From Telmatospirillum siberiense (GTDB taxonomy: Bacteria > Pseudomonadota > Alphaproteobacteria > Rhodospirillales > Magnetospirillaceae), in the NCBI RefSeq assembly GCF_002845745.1, contig NZ_PIUM01000013.1:62001-126000 (forward strand): a DNA stretch of 64,000 nucleotides, written 5' to 3'. Below, piece after piece: positions 1-7,146 of this stretch. The translations under genes and the position numbers were made by a program. Each line of letters begins with the position of its first letter. Within the stretch, counting starts at the first letter, position 1. Below the pieces are notes generated by a model, which was given only the letters and a program-made list of their open reading frames with translations, was not told where the DNA came from and did not search any database.

Positions 1-1
1 G

Positions 2-145
2 TTGCGCGCGCTGGAAAACGGCATTCCCATCAATGTCGTGGTGGTGGATTATCGGGGGCGGACCCACGGTTCGATCGATTCGCCCGAGGATATTCCTTTC
101 GTCGAAACCATCATCGCCCGTGAGGGTGAGCTGGTCGGAGAGTGA
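2..145 (+). CDS. kdsB: 3-deoxy-manno-octulosonate cytidylyltransferase, C-terminal fragment (cut by window edge)
   Basis: Only the last 47 residues are in the window; the frame is open from base 2 and stops at 143-145. The fragment reads LRALENGIPINVVVVDYRGR, followed by an SIDSPEDI stretch, which matches the end of KdsB (CMP-Kdo synthetase). In KdsB a conserved 'LRALENG' helix precedes the final 'D(S/T)PEDLE' turn. KdsB activates Kdo with CTP for lipid A core synthesis in the cytoplasm, consistent with a Gram-negative host. The next gene starts one base after the stop, so the two are probably co-transcribed. The family call rests on a short tail only. Confidence 0.72.
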   Translation: MRALENGIPINVVVVDYRGRTHGSIDSPEDIPFVETIIAREGELVGE

Positions 146-146
146 C

Positions 147-776
147 ATGGAGGTTCTGTTCGCCCGCCACGGCAATACCTTCGCTCCGGGAGACAAGGTG
201 GTCTGGGTCGGCCGCGAGACCGATCTCCCCCTGGTCGACAAAGGTCTGGTCCAAGCCGCGGCCGCGGCGGAAGCCTTGCGCCGGACCGGACTGATTCCCG
301 ATGCCGTCTATGCCGCCTCGCTGCGCCGCACGCGCCGTTTCGCCGAAATCATCGCCGACAGTTTAGGTCTGGCCGCGCCGGTCATCGATCCCCGCCTCGA
401 TGAAATCGACTATGGCCGATGGGCCGGCCGGACCAATGACGAGATCGCCTCTGATGGCCCCGACGCCGAGGCGGCGATGGTTGCCTGGGGCGGTCGCGAT
501 GTTTGGCCCGCCGAGGTCGGCTGGGCCACCACATGGGCCGAGGTCGAGGCGGCGGTGACGGCTTTTTCAACGCAGTGTCTGGCTTTGGCCGGGCATCGGC
601 GGCCATTGGTGGTCAGCAGCAACGGCATTCTGCGGTTTTTGCCGCGTGTGCTGCTGGCCGGGCAGGCGCAGCCGGACAGCTTCAAGATGCGCACCGGCCA
701 TCTGGGCATCATCGATTGCCAGGACGGCGAGGCCTGCCTGCGATGCTGGGACGTGGCGCCGGCCGATCTGGCATAA
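147..776 (+). CDS. Histidine phosphatase (phosphoglycerate mutase-like) family protein
   Basis: A 209-residue protein starting with MEVLFARHGNT, which carries the RHG signature with the phospho-accepting histidine at about residue 8. The branch-2 features are present: an ASLRRTRRFAEI helix (second arginine) at about 50-60 and 'LDEIDYGRWAGR' at about 78-90. The usual second catalytic motif S-H-G appears as VVSSNGILRF at about 151-160, so asparagine stands where histidine is expected. The substrate cannot be told; members act on phosphorylated sugars, nucleotides or proteins. ATG 147 is chosen because it follows the kdsB stop by one base and gives the normal N-terminus. An open frame extends upstream to 33 but overlaps kdsB. 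Confidence 0.8.
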   Translation: MEVLFARHGNTFAPGDKVVWVGRETDLPLVDKGLVQAAAAAEALRRTGLIPDAVYAASLRRTRRFAEIIADSLGLAAPVIDPRLDEIDYGRWAGRTNDEIASDGPDAEAAMVAWGGRDVWPAEVGWATTWAEVEAAVTAFSTQCLALAGHRRPLVVSSNGILRFLPRVLLAGQAQPDSFKMRTGHLGIIDCQDGEACLRCWDVAPADLA

Positions 777-803
777 TTCTCAATTTCCGCGGCGGCGGCC
801 CTT

Positions 804-844
804 AAACCAAGTCTCGATGAGAATAACTCATCGAGACTTGGTTT
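804..844. terminator. Perfect 18-bp inverted repeat, probable bidirectional terminator
   Basis: Arms aaaccaagtctcgatgag (804-821) and its exact complement (827-844) are separated by aataa. It lies between the convergent histidine phosphatase (+) and Nudix (-) genes and ends in TTT on the plus strand, AAA on the left. The T-run is short, so termination is inferred from position and stem strength. Confidence 0.55.
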
Positions 845-908
845 GGCCCATTGAGACACCCGCGCCATCGTTGGCGCGTAGCCAGGGGTTTCGGAGAAAC
901 CCGCCCGG

Positions 909-959
909 CGATTGAGGGCAGAGGTGATCGGTTCCGATCACCGAGATCTGGTATTAGTC
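909..959 (+). repeat. GATC-palindrome dispersed repeat, copy 1 of 3
   Basis: Begins CGATTGAGGGC and ends GGTATTAGTC around the palindrome ggtgatcgg-tt-ccgatcacc (923-942). It matches the copies at 17445 and 26149 in the same orientation. The Nudix stop codon (complement of TTA, 954-956) lies inside the repeat, so its insertion may have set the end of that protein. Confidence 0.75.
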
Positions 960-1397
960 GGCGAAATCGGCCTGCTCCGGATCCTTGGCGAAGGCCAGCA
1001 GCAGGCGTTTCAGGCCTTTCTCGACGACGGCGGCGGCCGCTTCCTCGGGGCGCATCCAGGCGCGCTTGCGCTGGGTTTGCTCGGGCCAGCTATCCAGAAT
1101 TTCCCGAACCTTCAGCGGGAAAACATCGACCAGGCAGGTGACCTTCTGCTTGGGGCCCAGGATTTTTTGATATTCGAAGGCGGCGATCGGTGTTTTGACG
1201 ATGCCGCCGCGTAATCCCGCCTCTTCATACGCCTCGGTCTCGGCAACCTGATAGGGCTTGAGATTTTTCTCCGGCCAACCCTTGGGAATAATCCAGCGAT
1301 GGGTTTCCCGGGAGGTTACCAGCATGATGAGAAGCTCGCCCCCCTCTACGCGGAAGGGTAAGGCTGCATATTGGAGATAAAATTTCTTTTTCATCAC
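954..1397 (-). CDS. NUDIX hydrolase
   Basis: A 147-residue single-domain protein. The Nudix region is visible at residues 38-62: PKGWPEK, then ETEAYEEAGL containing the metal-binding E-x-x-E-E-x-G core. The arginine of the usual R-E-x-x-E-E motif is threonine here. This 'GWP...EAYEEAG' form resembles the diphosphoinositol/diadenosine polyphosphate (DIPP-like) branch of alphaproteobacteria, which hydrolyses X-linked nucleoside or inositol diphosphates. It is monocistronic and convergent with the upstream phosphatase. ATG 1397 (followed by a second Met) begins MMKKKFYLQYAAL, the expected first beta strand. The exact substrate cannot be inferred. Confidence 0.82.
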   Translation of the reverse strand: MMKKKFYLQYAALPFRVEGGELLIMLVTSRETHRWIIPKGWPEKNLKPYQVAETEAYEEAGLRGGIVKTPIAAFEYQKILGPKQKVTCLVDVFPLKVREILDSWPEQTQRKRAWMRPEEAAAAVVEKGLKRLLLAFAKDPEQADFAD

Positions 1398-1674
1398 TGG
1401 ATTGTCACAAATGAGTCGGTGACGTCTTTGCCAAAACCGAGCTGATTAATAAAATATATTTTCAACAAAATTTATCTTATTGCAAGAAATATGTTTGGTT
1501 GTTTTGAATATATCAATGGATGTTTAGAAAGTTTCAGGTGAATTTTGTCCTGTACTGCTGATGTGGTGGCGATGCGGACAGTGCGCTTTCCCGTCCGTCG
1601 GATCGGTGGAATTGAAGGGGAGGGCGCGTCCTGGCAGAGTGGTACATCTTTAATGAAATCATGGGGGATGTTCC

Positions 1675-2163
1675 ATGACCTCTGTCACCATCCGGCCGGC
1701 TGAACCGGAGGATGCCCAGTCCATTCTTGCTCTTCTCGGGCAATTGGCCCGTTTCGAAGGGGCGCCGGAGGGGATTTGTCTGACCGAGAGGGCCATCCGC
1801 GAAGAGGCTTTCGGCGATCACCCCCGCTTTCAGGTGCTGCTGGCCGACACGGACGGCGTTCCTTGCGGCCTGCTGATCTTCTATCAAGCCTATTCCAGTT
1901 GGTCGGCGGCGCCGACCCTGATGGTCCATGATCTGTTCGTCCTGGAGGCCCATCGCCGGTCCGGTGCCGGCCGAGCCTTGCTGGCCGAGGCGGCGCGGAT
2001 CGCCGAATCGCGGGGCTGTTGCCGGATGGATGTCAATGTGCTGGCCTGGAACGAGCCGGCCCGCCGTTTCTATGCGGCGGCCGGGTTCCGGCATCTGGAG
2101 ACCTGGCTGCCCTACCGGTTGGATGCCGGCGACATGGGGCGGTTGGCGGCGCTCAGGGTTTGA
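1675..2163 (+). CDS. GNAT family N-acetyltransferase (SSAT-like)
   Basis: A 162-residue GNAT-fold protein. The acetyl-CoA pyrophosphate loop appears as HRRSGAGRALL (about 96-106, R-x-x-G-x-G/A). The C-terminal GNAT block is NVLAWNEPARRFYAAAGF (about 121-138). The stretch before the loop, SSWSAAPTLMVHDLFV, is characteristic of the spermidine/spermine N-acetyltransferase-like subgroup, which transfers acetyl from acetyl-CoA to amines or amino acids. That is suggestive given the polyamine genes further along, but the substrate is not shown. It is preceded by about 280 bp of AT-rich DNA and is convergent with marC, separated by 5 bases. Confidence 0.82.
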   Translation: MTSVTIRPAEPEDAQSILALLGQLARFEGAPEGICLTERAIREEAFGDHPRFQVLLADTDGVPCGLLIFYQAYSSWSAAPTLMVHDLFVLEAHRRSGAGRALLAEAARIAESRGCCRMDVNVLAWNEPARRFYAAAGFRHLETWLPYRLDAGDMGRLAALRV

Positions 2164-2168
2164 CCGGC

Positions 2169-2819
2169 CTAATGCGGCAGGCCGGCCATCAGGGCGCTGT
2201 AGCCGTTCCACACGATCTGCACGCCCAGGCAAAGCAGGATGAAGGCCGACAGGCGGAGAAAAACGTCGCGGCCGGCTTCGCCAAGGACGGAAAGCAGGCG
2301 ATCGGCGAAGCGGTAGCTTAGATAAATGCCGCCGGCCACGGTGGCGACGCCGAGCAGGGTGCCGATCGTTTCAAACAGCAGATCGCCGGAGCCGGCGCTT
2401 TTGGCGCCCAGCGTGATGGCCACCGAGATGGTTCCCGGCCCCACCGTCAGCGGCATGGTCAGTGGAAAGAAGGCGCGCGTCAGCATGACGTCTTCCGAGA
2501 CGCGGGAGAGCTGTTCGCGCCTCTTGCCGTCGTCGCCCTGTTGCAGGAGCCGCCATCCCGAGGCGACGAGCACCATGCCTCCGGCCACCTGAACCGAAGC
2601 GACGGTGAGGCCGAAAAAGGCCAGGATGTGCGACCCCACGAAGAGCGATGCGATCATCAGGAAAAGGCCGCCCATCGCCACGCGCCAGGCCAGGGCGGCG
2701 CGCACCTTGTCGCTGGAGCCGTTGGTCAGTCGCAGGAAGATGGGGGCCATGCCCAGGGGATTGACGATGGGGAACAGTCCGATCACCACCCCTAGAAATG
2801 CCGCGACGACGTGGGCCAA
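2169..2819 (-). CDS. MarC family integral membrane protein (UPF0056)
   Basis: A 216-residue protein of six hydrophobic segments, with the hallmark FPIVNPLGMAPIF in the first segment (residues 16-28) and FFPLTMPLTVGPGTIS (about 116-131) at the start of the second three-helix repeat. MarC proteins are inner-membrane proteins of unresolved function; an earlier link with multiple antibiotic resistance was not upheld. Full family length. The short soluble loop QQGDDGKRREQLSRV separates the two halves. It is read divergently from the yceI gene at 3102. Confidence 0.88.
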   Translation of the reverse strand: MAHVVAAFLGVVIGLFPIVNPLGMAPIFLRLTNGSSDKVRAALAWRVAMGGLFLMIASLFVGSHILAFFGLTVASVQVAGGMVLVASGWRLLQQGDDGKRREQLSRVSEDVMLTRAFFPLTMPLTVGPGTISVAITLGAKSAGSGDLLFETIGTLLGVATVAGGIYLSYRFADRLLSVLGEAGRDVFLRLSAFILLCLGVQIVWNGYSALMAGLPH

Positions 2820-2935
2820 ACTATCCTCCGGTATTCATTTGCGAAACCAGCTTTCGCAGGGACGGCCCCTGGCGTCAAGTTTTCCCAATTCCGTCATGGG
2901 GAAGGGGCTTGTCGCCCGTCCCGACGCTCCCCAAC

Positions 2936-2945
2936 TGTGATCACA
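2936..2945. promoter_or_regulatory. Isolated TGTGATCACA palindrome
   Basis: A 10-bp palindrome identical to the core of the operator set at 43-52 kb. It lies in the marC-yceI divergent region, 157 bases before the yceI start. The flanks (ac...aa) lack the AAAT/ATTT extension seen there, so functional identity is uncertain. Confidence 0.3.
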
Positions 2946-3101
2946 AAGGAGCCGGTCGGCTCGATTGTTGCGGCAGAGGGAACAGTGAATTTCAAATCAC
3001 GGTCTCTGAAATTCGTGTACGCGAAAAAATAAACCGTAGAGTAATGAAAGTTCCATATCGCCAAAAATGGCGACACGGAAAACACAGATGCGGAGTGCAA
3101 A

Positions 3102-3710
3102 ATGAAATTTAAAGTGATGGCTTTCCTAGTGGCCATGGCTGCCGCCGTTCCCGCTTTCGCTCAACAGGCTGGGCCCACCACGGATCTGGCGAAGCTGGAG
3201 GGCGGTGTTTTCACTGTCGACAAGGGCCATGCGAAGATTCTTTTTTCTTATAGCCATTTTGGTTATTCGACGTCCTATGGATTGTTTACTGACTTTGATG
3301 CGAAATTGACCTTCGATCCCAAGGCCCCGACGTCGAGCACCCTCGAAGCCACGATCAATCTCGACGGGATTGAGACGATGGTCGCCAAATTGAACGAGCA
3401 TTTGAAGACGCCCGATTTCTTCGATACGGCGAAGTTCCCCAGCGCCAGCTTCAAATCGACCAAGATCACCGTGATCAGCCCCACCACCGGCACGGTGACC
3501 GGCGATTTGACCCTGCATGGTGTGACCAAGCCGGTGACTCTCGATGTGACCTTCAATGGCGGCGGCACCAACATGGCCAAGAAATATGACCTGGGCTTCA
3601 ACGCCACGGGGCATGTGAAACGGAGCGATTTCGGTCTGGGGGCTTATGTTCCGATGGTGGGCGACGATATCGCTTTGACCATCAGTGCCGAATTCAATCG
3701 CGTCCAGTAG
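3102..3710 (+). CDS. YceI family periplasmic protein
   Basis: A 202-residue protein with a signal peptide, MKFKVMAFLVAMAAAVPAFA, cleaved before QQAGPTTD. The mature part is a YceI lipocalin-like barrel: 'FTVDKGHAKILFSYSHFGYS' at the start, a 'STLEATINLDGIET' strand pair, 'FFDTAKFPSASFKSTKI' mid-domain and 'VTGDLTLHGVTKPVTLDVTF' near the end. Family members bind polyisoprenoid lipids such as ubiquinone precursors in the periplasm. It is the first gene of a yceI-cytb561-yceI group, an arrangement seen in many proteobacteria; cytochrome b561 and YceI probably share a quinone-linked role. Confidence 0.9.
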   Translation: MKFKVMAFLVAMAAAVPAFAQQAGPTTDLAKLEGGVFTVDKGHAKILFSYSHFGYSTSYGLFTDFDAKLTFDPKAPTSSTLEATINLDGIETMVAKLNEHLKTPDFFDTAKFPSASFKSTKITVISPTTGTVTGDLTLHGVTKPVTLDVTFNGGGTNMAKKYDLGFNATGHVKRSDFGLGAYVPMVGDDIALTISAEFNRVQ

Positions 3711-3726
3711 TCGGCGGAGAATGCTC

Positions 3727-4314
3727 ATGTCCGGCTCTTTCCGGTACGACGGCGTGGCGGTCTTCCTGCATTGGTTGACGGCGGTGGCCATCATCGCCCT
3801 GCTTGCCATGGGCTTGATCATGACCGATCTGCCGAAGGGCTCGGCCTTGCAGTTCTCGATGTTCCAGATGCACAAGTCGGTGGGCATAAGCGTTCTCGTC
3901 CTGACGCTGCTGCGTCTGGCCTGGCGGCTGGCCCACCGGCCGCCGGCGCTGCCCGATGACATGCCTGCCTGGGAAAAGGCGGCGGCCCATGCCGGTCATC
4001 TCGTCCTTTACCTTTTGCTGCTCGGCTTGCCCTTCAGCGGGTGGGCGCTGGTTTCCGCCTCGCCGTTCAATATCCCGACGGTTCTCTTCGGCGTGCTTGC
4101 CTGGCCGCATCTGCCGATCCTGAGCACGCTCGCCGATAAGAAGCCGGTGGCCGAGGCGTTGGAAGATCTCCATTCGGCGGCGGCCTGGGTTCTCATCGCC
4201 CTTCTGGTGGTGCATATCGGAGCCGCCTTGCGGCATCACTTTTTACTGAAAGACGACGTCTTGCGGCGAATGCTGCCGCGATTCTCCCCTTCTTCCCGGA
4301 GCGCCAATCCATGA
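3727..4314 (+). CDS. Cytochrome b561
   Basis: A 195-residue four-helix membrane cytochrome (prokaryotic b561 family). Histidines expected to ligate two hemes are visible in VFLHWLTA (helix 1), 'MHKSVGISV' (helix 2), 'HAGHLVLYLLLLGLPFSGW' (helix 3) and 'DLHSAAAWVLIALLVVHIGAALRHH' (helix 4). It would move electrons to or from the quinone pool. ATG 3727 is preferred over ATG 3721 because GGCGGAGA lies at a workable distance only for the former. The start follows the upstream yceI stop by 16 bases and the stop overlaps the next yceI (ATGA), which argues for one operon. Confidence 0.88.
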   Translation: MSGSFRYDGVAVFLHWLTAVAIIALLAMGLIMTDLPKGSALQFSMFQMHKSVGISVLVLTLLRLAWRLAHRPPALPDDMPAWEKAAAHAGHLVLYLLLLGLPFSGWALVSASPFNIPTVLFGVLAWPHLPILSTLADKKPVAEALEDLHSAAAWVLIALLVVHIGAALRHHFLLKDDVLRRMLPRFSPSSRSANP

Positions 4315-4871
4315 CTTTCATCCGTATGACGGCCGTCGCGCTGGCCTGTCTCCTGGCCGCCGCCCCGTCCGCCATGGCCGCCACCTGGACCGTGGATACC
4401 GCCAAAAGCAGCCTGGGCTTCGCCGGCAGCCAGTCGGGAACCCCCTTCGAGGGCCACTTCGGCAAATGGCAGGCCCAGATCGATTTCGATCCGGCCAATC
4501 CCGCGTCGGGGCATGCCGTGGTGACCATCGACATGGGAAGTGCCGTGACGGGCGATCCGCAAAAGGATCAATCCTTGCCGCAATCGGACTGGTTCAACGT
4601 GAAAAGCTTTCCCCAGGCGACCTTCGAGGCGACCTCCTTTCGGGCTCGGGGCGGAAATGCCTATGAGGCCGTCGGCAGCTTGAGCATTCGCGGCATCAAA
4701 AAGGACGTGGTGCTGCCCTTCACCTTCGAAACGGAAGGAAGTTCCGGCCACGCGAAGGGGCGGCTGGAACTGCTGCGGACCGACTATGGGGTCGGCCAGG
4801 GCGAGTGGAGCAGCGGCCAGATGGTCGGATTGTCGGTGGCGGTTATTGTCGATCTCCGGGCAAGCAAATAG
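4311..4871 (+). CDS. YceI family periplasmic protein, second copy
   Basis: A 186-residue paralogue of the gene at 3102, with signal peptide MTFIRMTAVALACLLAAAPS then AMA and mature start ATWTVDTAKSSLGF. YceI features: 'GHFGKWQAQIDFDPANP', 'SDWFNVKSFPQATFEATSF' and 'VGSLSIRGIKKDVVLPFTF'. It resembles the classical E. coli YceI pattern more than its upstream paralogue does. It overlaps the cytochrome b561 stop by four bases (ATGA), so translation is probably coupled. Expected to be periplasmic and to bind an isoprenoid ligand. Confidence 0.9.
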   Translation: MTFIRMTAVALACLLAAAPSAMAATWTVDTAKSSLGFAGSQSGTPFEGHFGKWQAQIDFDPANPASGHAVVTIDMGSAVTGDPQKDQSLPQSDWFNVKSFPQATFEATSFRARGGNAYEAVGSLSIRGIKKDVVLPFTFETEGSSGHAKGRLELLRTDYGVGQGEWSSGQMVGLSVAVIVDLRASK

Positions 4872-5118
4872 CAGGGAGGTTTTCAAAGCGGGTGGGGCGA
4901 TGATCTGCCCGTTCCGCATTTCGGTGTTGTGCTCGCCATGCCGCAATGGCAAAAACTGCCCGACCGGCCGAGGAAGGCCCGGTGTGCCATTCGCCGTCGA
5001 ACCTCATGTCCGCGTTTCAAGGGGCAAGTCGGCGGACGGCCACCATGTTCTTTCCCGAATCCGCCGGAAACGCCATTGAGTTCAAGGCTTTTTCAGATAT
5101 GTCCCGGTTATTCGCAAA

Positions 5119-6060
5119 GTGATTGATTCCGACCGCACGCTCCTTCTTTACGTTCCCGAGGATGCGGAACGCTGGCAGCAACTTTTCATCGAGGCGGCAC
5201 CTGAGTTTCAGGTGAGGATGTGGCCGGCGATACCGGCCCCGGGATCGACCTTTTATGTCGCGACCTGGAATCCGCCCGAGGGATTTTTCCATCGCTTGCC
5301 CGAACCCAAGGCGGTGTTCGCGCTGGGGGCGGGTGTCGATCGTTTCCTGAAACGTGACGATTTGCCGGACTCGGTTCCCCTGATCCGTCTGACCGATGCC
5401 GGCATGGCTCGGCAAATGGCGGAATATGCGCTTGCCGGCGTGCTGCGTTTCCAGCGGAACCTCGATCTTTATGAAGCGCAGCAGACGTCCGGCTTGTGGC
5501 GACCGCTGCCGGTACGCTCGTCCGACGAGACGCGGGTAACGGTCCTGGGACTGGGCCGCATCGGTGGCGTGGTGGCCACCACCTTGTCGGCGCTGGGTTA
5601 CAAGGTTTCGGGATGGAGCCGCGCCGGAACGGACATCCCCGGCGTCGTCTGCCGATCGGGAGTGGCGAGCCTCGATACGTTGCTGGCGCAAACGGACGTC
5701 CTGATCAATGTCCTGCCCTCCACCGAGGAAACCAGGGGCCTGTTGAACCGTGAACGGTTGGGGCGCCTTCCCGCCGATGCGGGGATCGTCAATGCGGCGC
5801 GTGGAGATCAGTTGGATGCCGACGCCCTGGTCGAGTTTCTCGATGCCGGGCGATTGCGCGGCGCCCTTCTCGATGTTTTTCCCGAAGAGCCCCTGCCGGA
5901 GGAAAGCCGTCTGTGGAATCACCCGAAAGTCCGCATCACGCCGCATGTGGCGGCGGTAACCCTGCTGGGGCCGTCGGTGCGTCAGGTGGTCCGCAACATG
6001 CGCAGGTTCGAGGAGGGGCAGACCGTCGAAGGGCTGGTCGACCGGCGCCGGGGATATTAA
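5119..6060 (+). CDS. ghrA: 2-hydroxyacid dehydrogenase, glyoxylate/hydroxypyruvate reductase A-like
   Basis: A 313-residue D-2-hydroxyacid dehydrogenase. The N-terminal part contains 'PKAVFALGAGVDRFL', typical of GhrA. The Rossmann motif is VTVLGLGRIGG (about 135-145, GxGxxG). Catalytic residues are visible: Arg in NAARGDQLD, Glu in DVFPEEPLP and His in ITPHVAAVT. The family reduces glyoxylate and hydroxypyruvate with NADPH in the cytoplasm. The reading frame begins with GTG at 5119 without a clear Shine-Dalgarno sequence, but the N-terminus aligns with GhrA in general form. Convergent with the lysE-type gene, one base between stops. Confidence 0.85.
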   Translation: MIDSDRTLLLYVPEDAERWQQLFIEAAPEFQVRMWPAIPAPGSTFYVATWNPPEGFFHRLPEPKAVFALGAGVDRFLKRDDLPDSVPLIRLTDAGMARQMAEYALAGVLRFQRNLDLYEAQQTSGLWRPLPVRSSDETRVTVLGLGRIGGVVATTLSALGYKVSGWSRAGTDIPGVVCRSGVASLDTLLAQTDVLINVLPSTEETRGLLNRERLGRLPADAGIVNAARGDQLDADALVEFLDAGRLRGALLDVFPEEPLPEESRLWNHPKVRITPHVAAVTLLGPSVRQVVRNMRRFEEGQTVEGLVDRRRGY

Positions 6061-6061
6061 G

Positions 6062-6691
6062 TTAAAGCCGCAAGAGCATCAGACCGGCGACGAACAGCAG
6101 GATCGATCCGACCAGCAGGCTGAAGGCGCGTCGGAATTTCGGTTCGCCCATTTTGTGGGCGAAGGCGGCACCCAGCATTCCATAGGAAATCATCGCGGTT
6201 CCGTCGAGGATGAACAGGCCCAGGGCGAAGGCGGCCATCTGCGGCCAGACGGGACGGCCCAGATCGACGAATGGGGGCAGGACCGCGGTGAAGAACAGCA
6301 GCGCCTTGGGGTTCGTCGCCTGCACCAGAAAGCCGTCGCGGAACACCGAAACGCCGGGCGTCTTCATGGCCTTCGGCGCCGCCGGCTCCCGCCGGAAGGC
6401 GGCGAAGAGGGCCTCCAGTCCCAACCAGCCGATGTAAAGAACGCCGATCCAGCCGGCGAGCCTGAAGACCCAGGGCACGGTCGAGGCGAGGACGACCAGG
6501 CCGAGGGCGGACCCCACGAACCAGACGAGCGCCGCCAGATTCATTCCCACCGTGGCAAGGACGGCGCCGCGCGGTCCACGCGCCATGCCTGCGGCGACGG
6601 CAAACAGGATGGCGGGTCCCGGCATGATGGCCATTGCCGCCATGACGGCCAGAAATCCCAGATATTTGTCGGTGGCAACCGGCCAGATCAT
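6062..6691 (-). CDS. LysE/RhtB family amino-acid exporter
   Basis: A 209-residue polytopic protein. The family signature is near the N-terminus, MAIMPGPAILFAVAAGMARG (PGP motif), and mid-protein 'FLVQATNPKALLFFTAVLPPFV' is the conserved NPK segment after the third helix. Five to six hydrophobic helices, normal length. These proteins export amino acids or derivatives across the inner membrane; the substrate is unknown. It is alone on the minus strand, facing a 455-bp non-coding stretch. Confidence 0.87.
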   Translation of the reverse strand: MIWPVATDKYLGFLAVMAAMAIMPGPAILFAVAAGMARGPRGAVLATVGMNLAALVWFVGSALGLVVLASTVPWVFRLAGWIGVLYIGWLGLEALFAAFRREPAAPKAMKTPGVSVFRDGFLVQATNPKALLFFTAVLPPFVDLGRPVWPQMAAFALGLFILDGTAMISYGMLGAAFAHKMGEPKFRRAFSLLVGSILLFVAGLMLLRL

Positions 6692-7093
6692 CGGTGGGAC
6701 ACCGGTTGGCCGTCGGTTTCGGACGATGGGGCGGTCGGGGCGGGGACGGGCTGACGGGTCACTTTTTTACTCGATATACGGATGGTCTCGCGCCGTCGTC
6801 ACCATCTCGCGGGGCGGTGAGGCGCCGGCGCGCGGAGATCCTATCCGCCACGCGCTCGAAGTCCATTGCCAAAATAAGCTTGTCCGTCCGGCATTGCCAT
6901 CCCCTCGCAATTCCCAGGTCTCTCCCCACATGGAAACCGGGGGAGAGGCGGGCACGCAGGTGCGGCAATTTTCATTTTCGTCATGGCCGAATAGCCGTGG
7001 AACAAGTCCGGGCAAAAGTCCTTCTCCCCTCGTGGGCTGCGGCCGCTGGTGTCAACTATAAGTTTTCAAACCACTTTTTTCATCCCGGTCGCG

Positions 7094-7122
7094 TTGACTT
7101 CGATCCGGGGCATTACTAAACT
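7094..7122 (+). promoter_or_regulatory. Predicted sigma-70 promoter of the RND efflux operon
   Basis: TTGACT (7094-7099), a 17-base spacer and TAAACT (7117-7122). The -10 overlaps the palindrome at 7120-7134, as expected for a repressed efflux promoter. Confidence 0.45.
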
Positions 7123-7134
7123 GAACAGTTCAGT
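7120..7134. promoter_or_regulatory. TetR/AcrR-type operator upstream of RND operon
   Basis: actgaacagttcagt is a perfect 7-bp inverted repeat with one central base, 12 bases before the adaptor start. ACTGAAC-N-GTTCAGT palindromes are typical AcrR/TetR-type sites for RND pumps. No TetR gene lies beside this operon; the nearest one (16839) has a different operator. Confidence 0.55.
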
Positions 7135-7146
7135 ATTGGCCGGATC

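Larger units (their letters stand above)
6692..7146. other. 455-bp intergenic region before the RND operon
   Basis: No convincing gene. Short open frames exist on both strands but have no recognisable motif or ribosome site. The last 60 bases hold the RND promoter/operator (7094-7134). The segment around 6940-7040 contains short G- and C-rich stretches of no clear structure. Confidence 0.6.

Noticed and set aside
4872-5118. Small plus-strand open frames between yceI and the reductase gene
   Set aside because: They overlap the yceI end or lack ribosome sites and show no family features.
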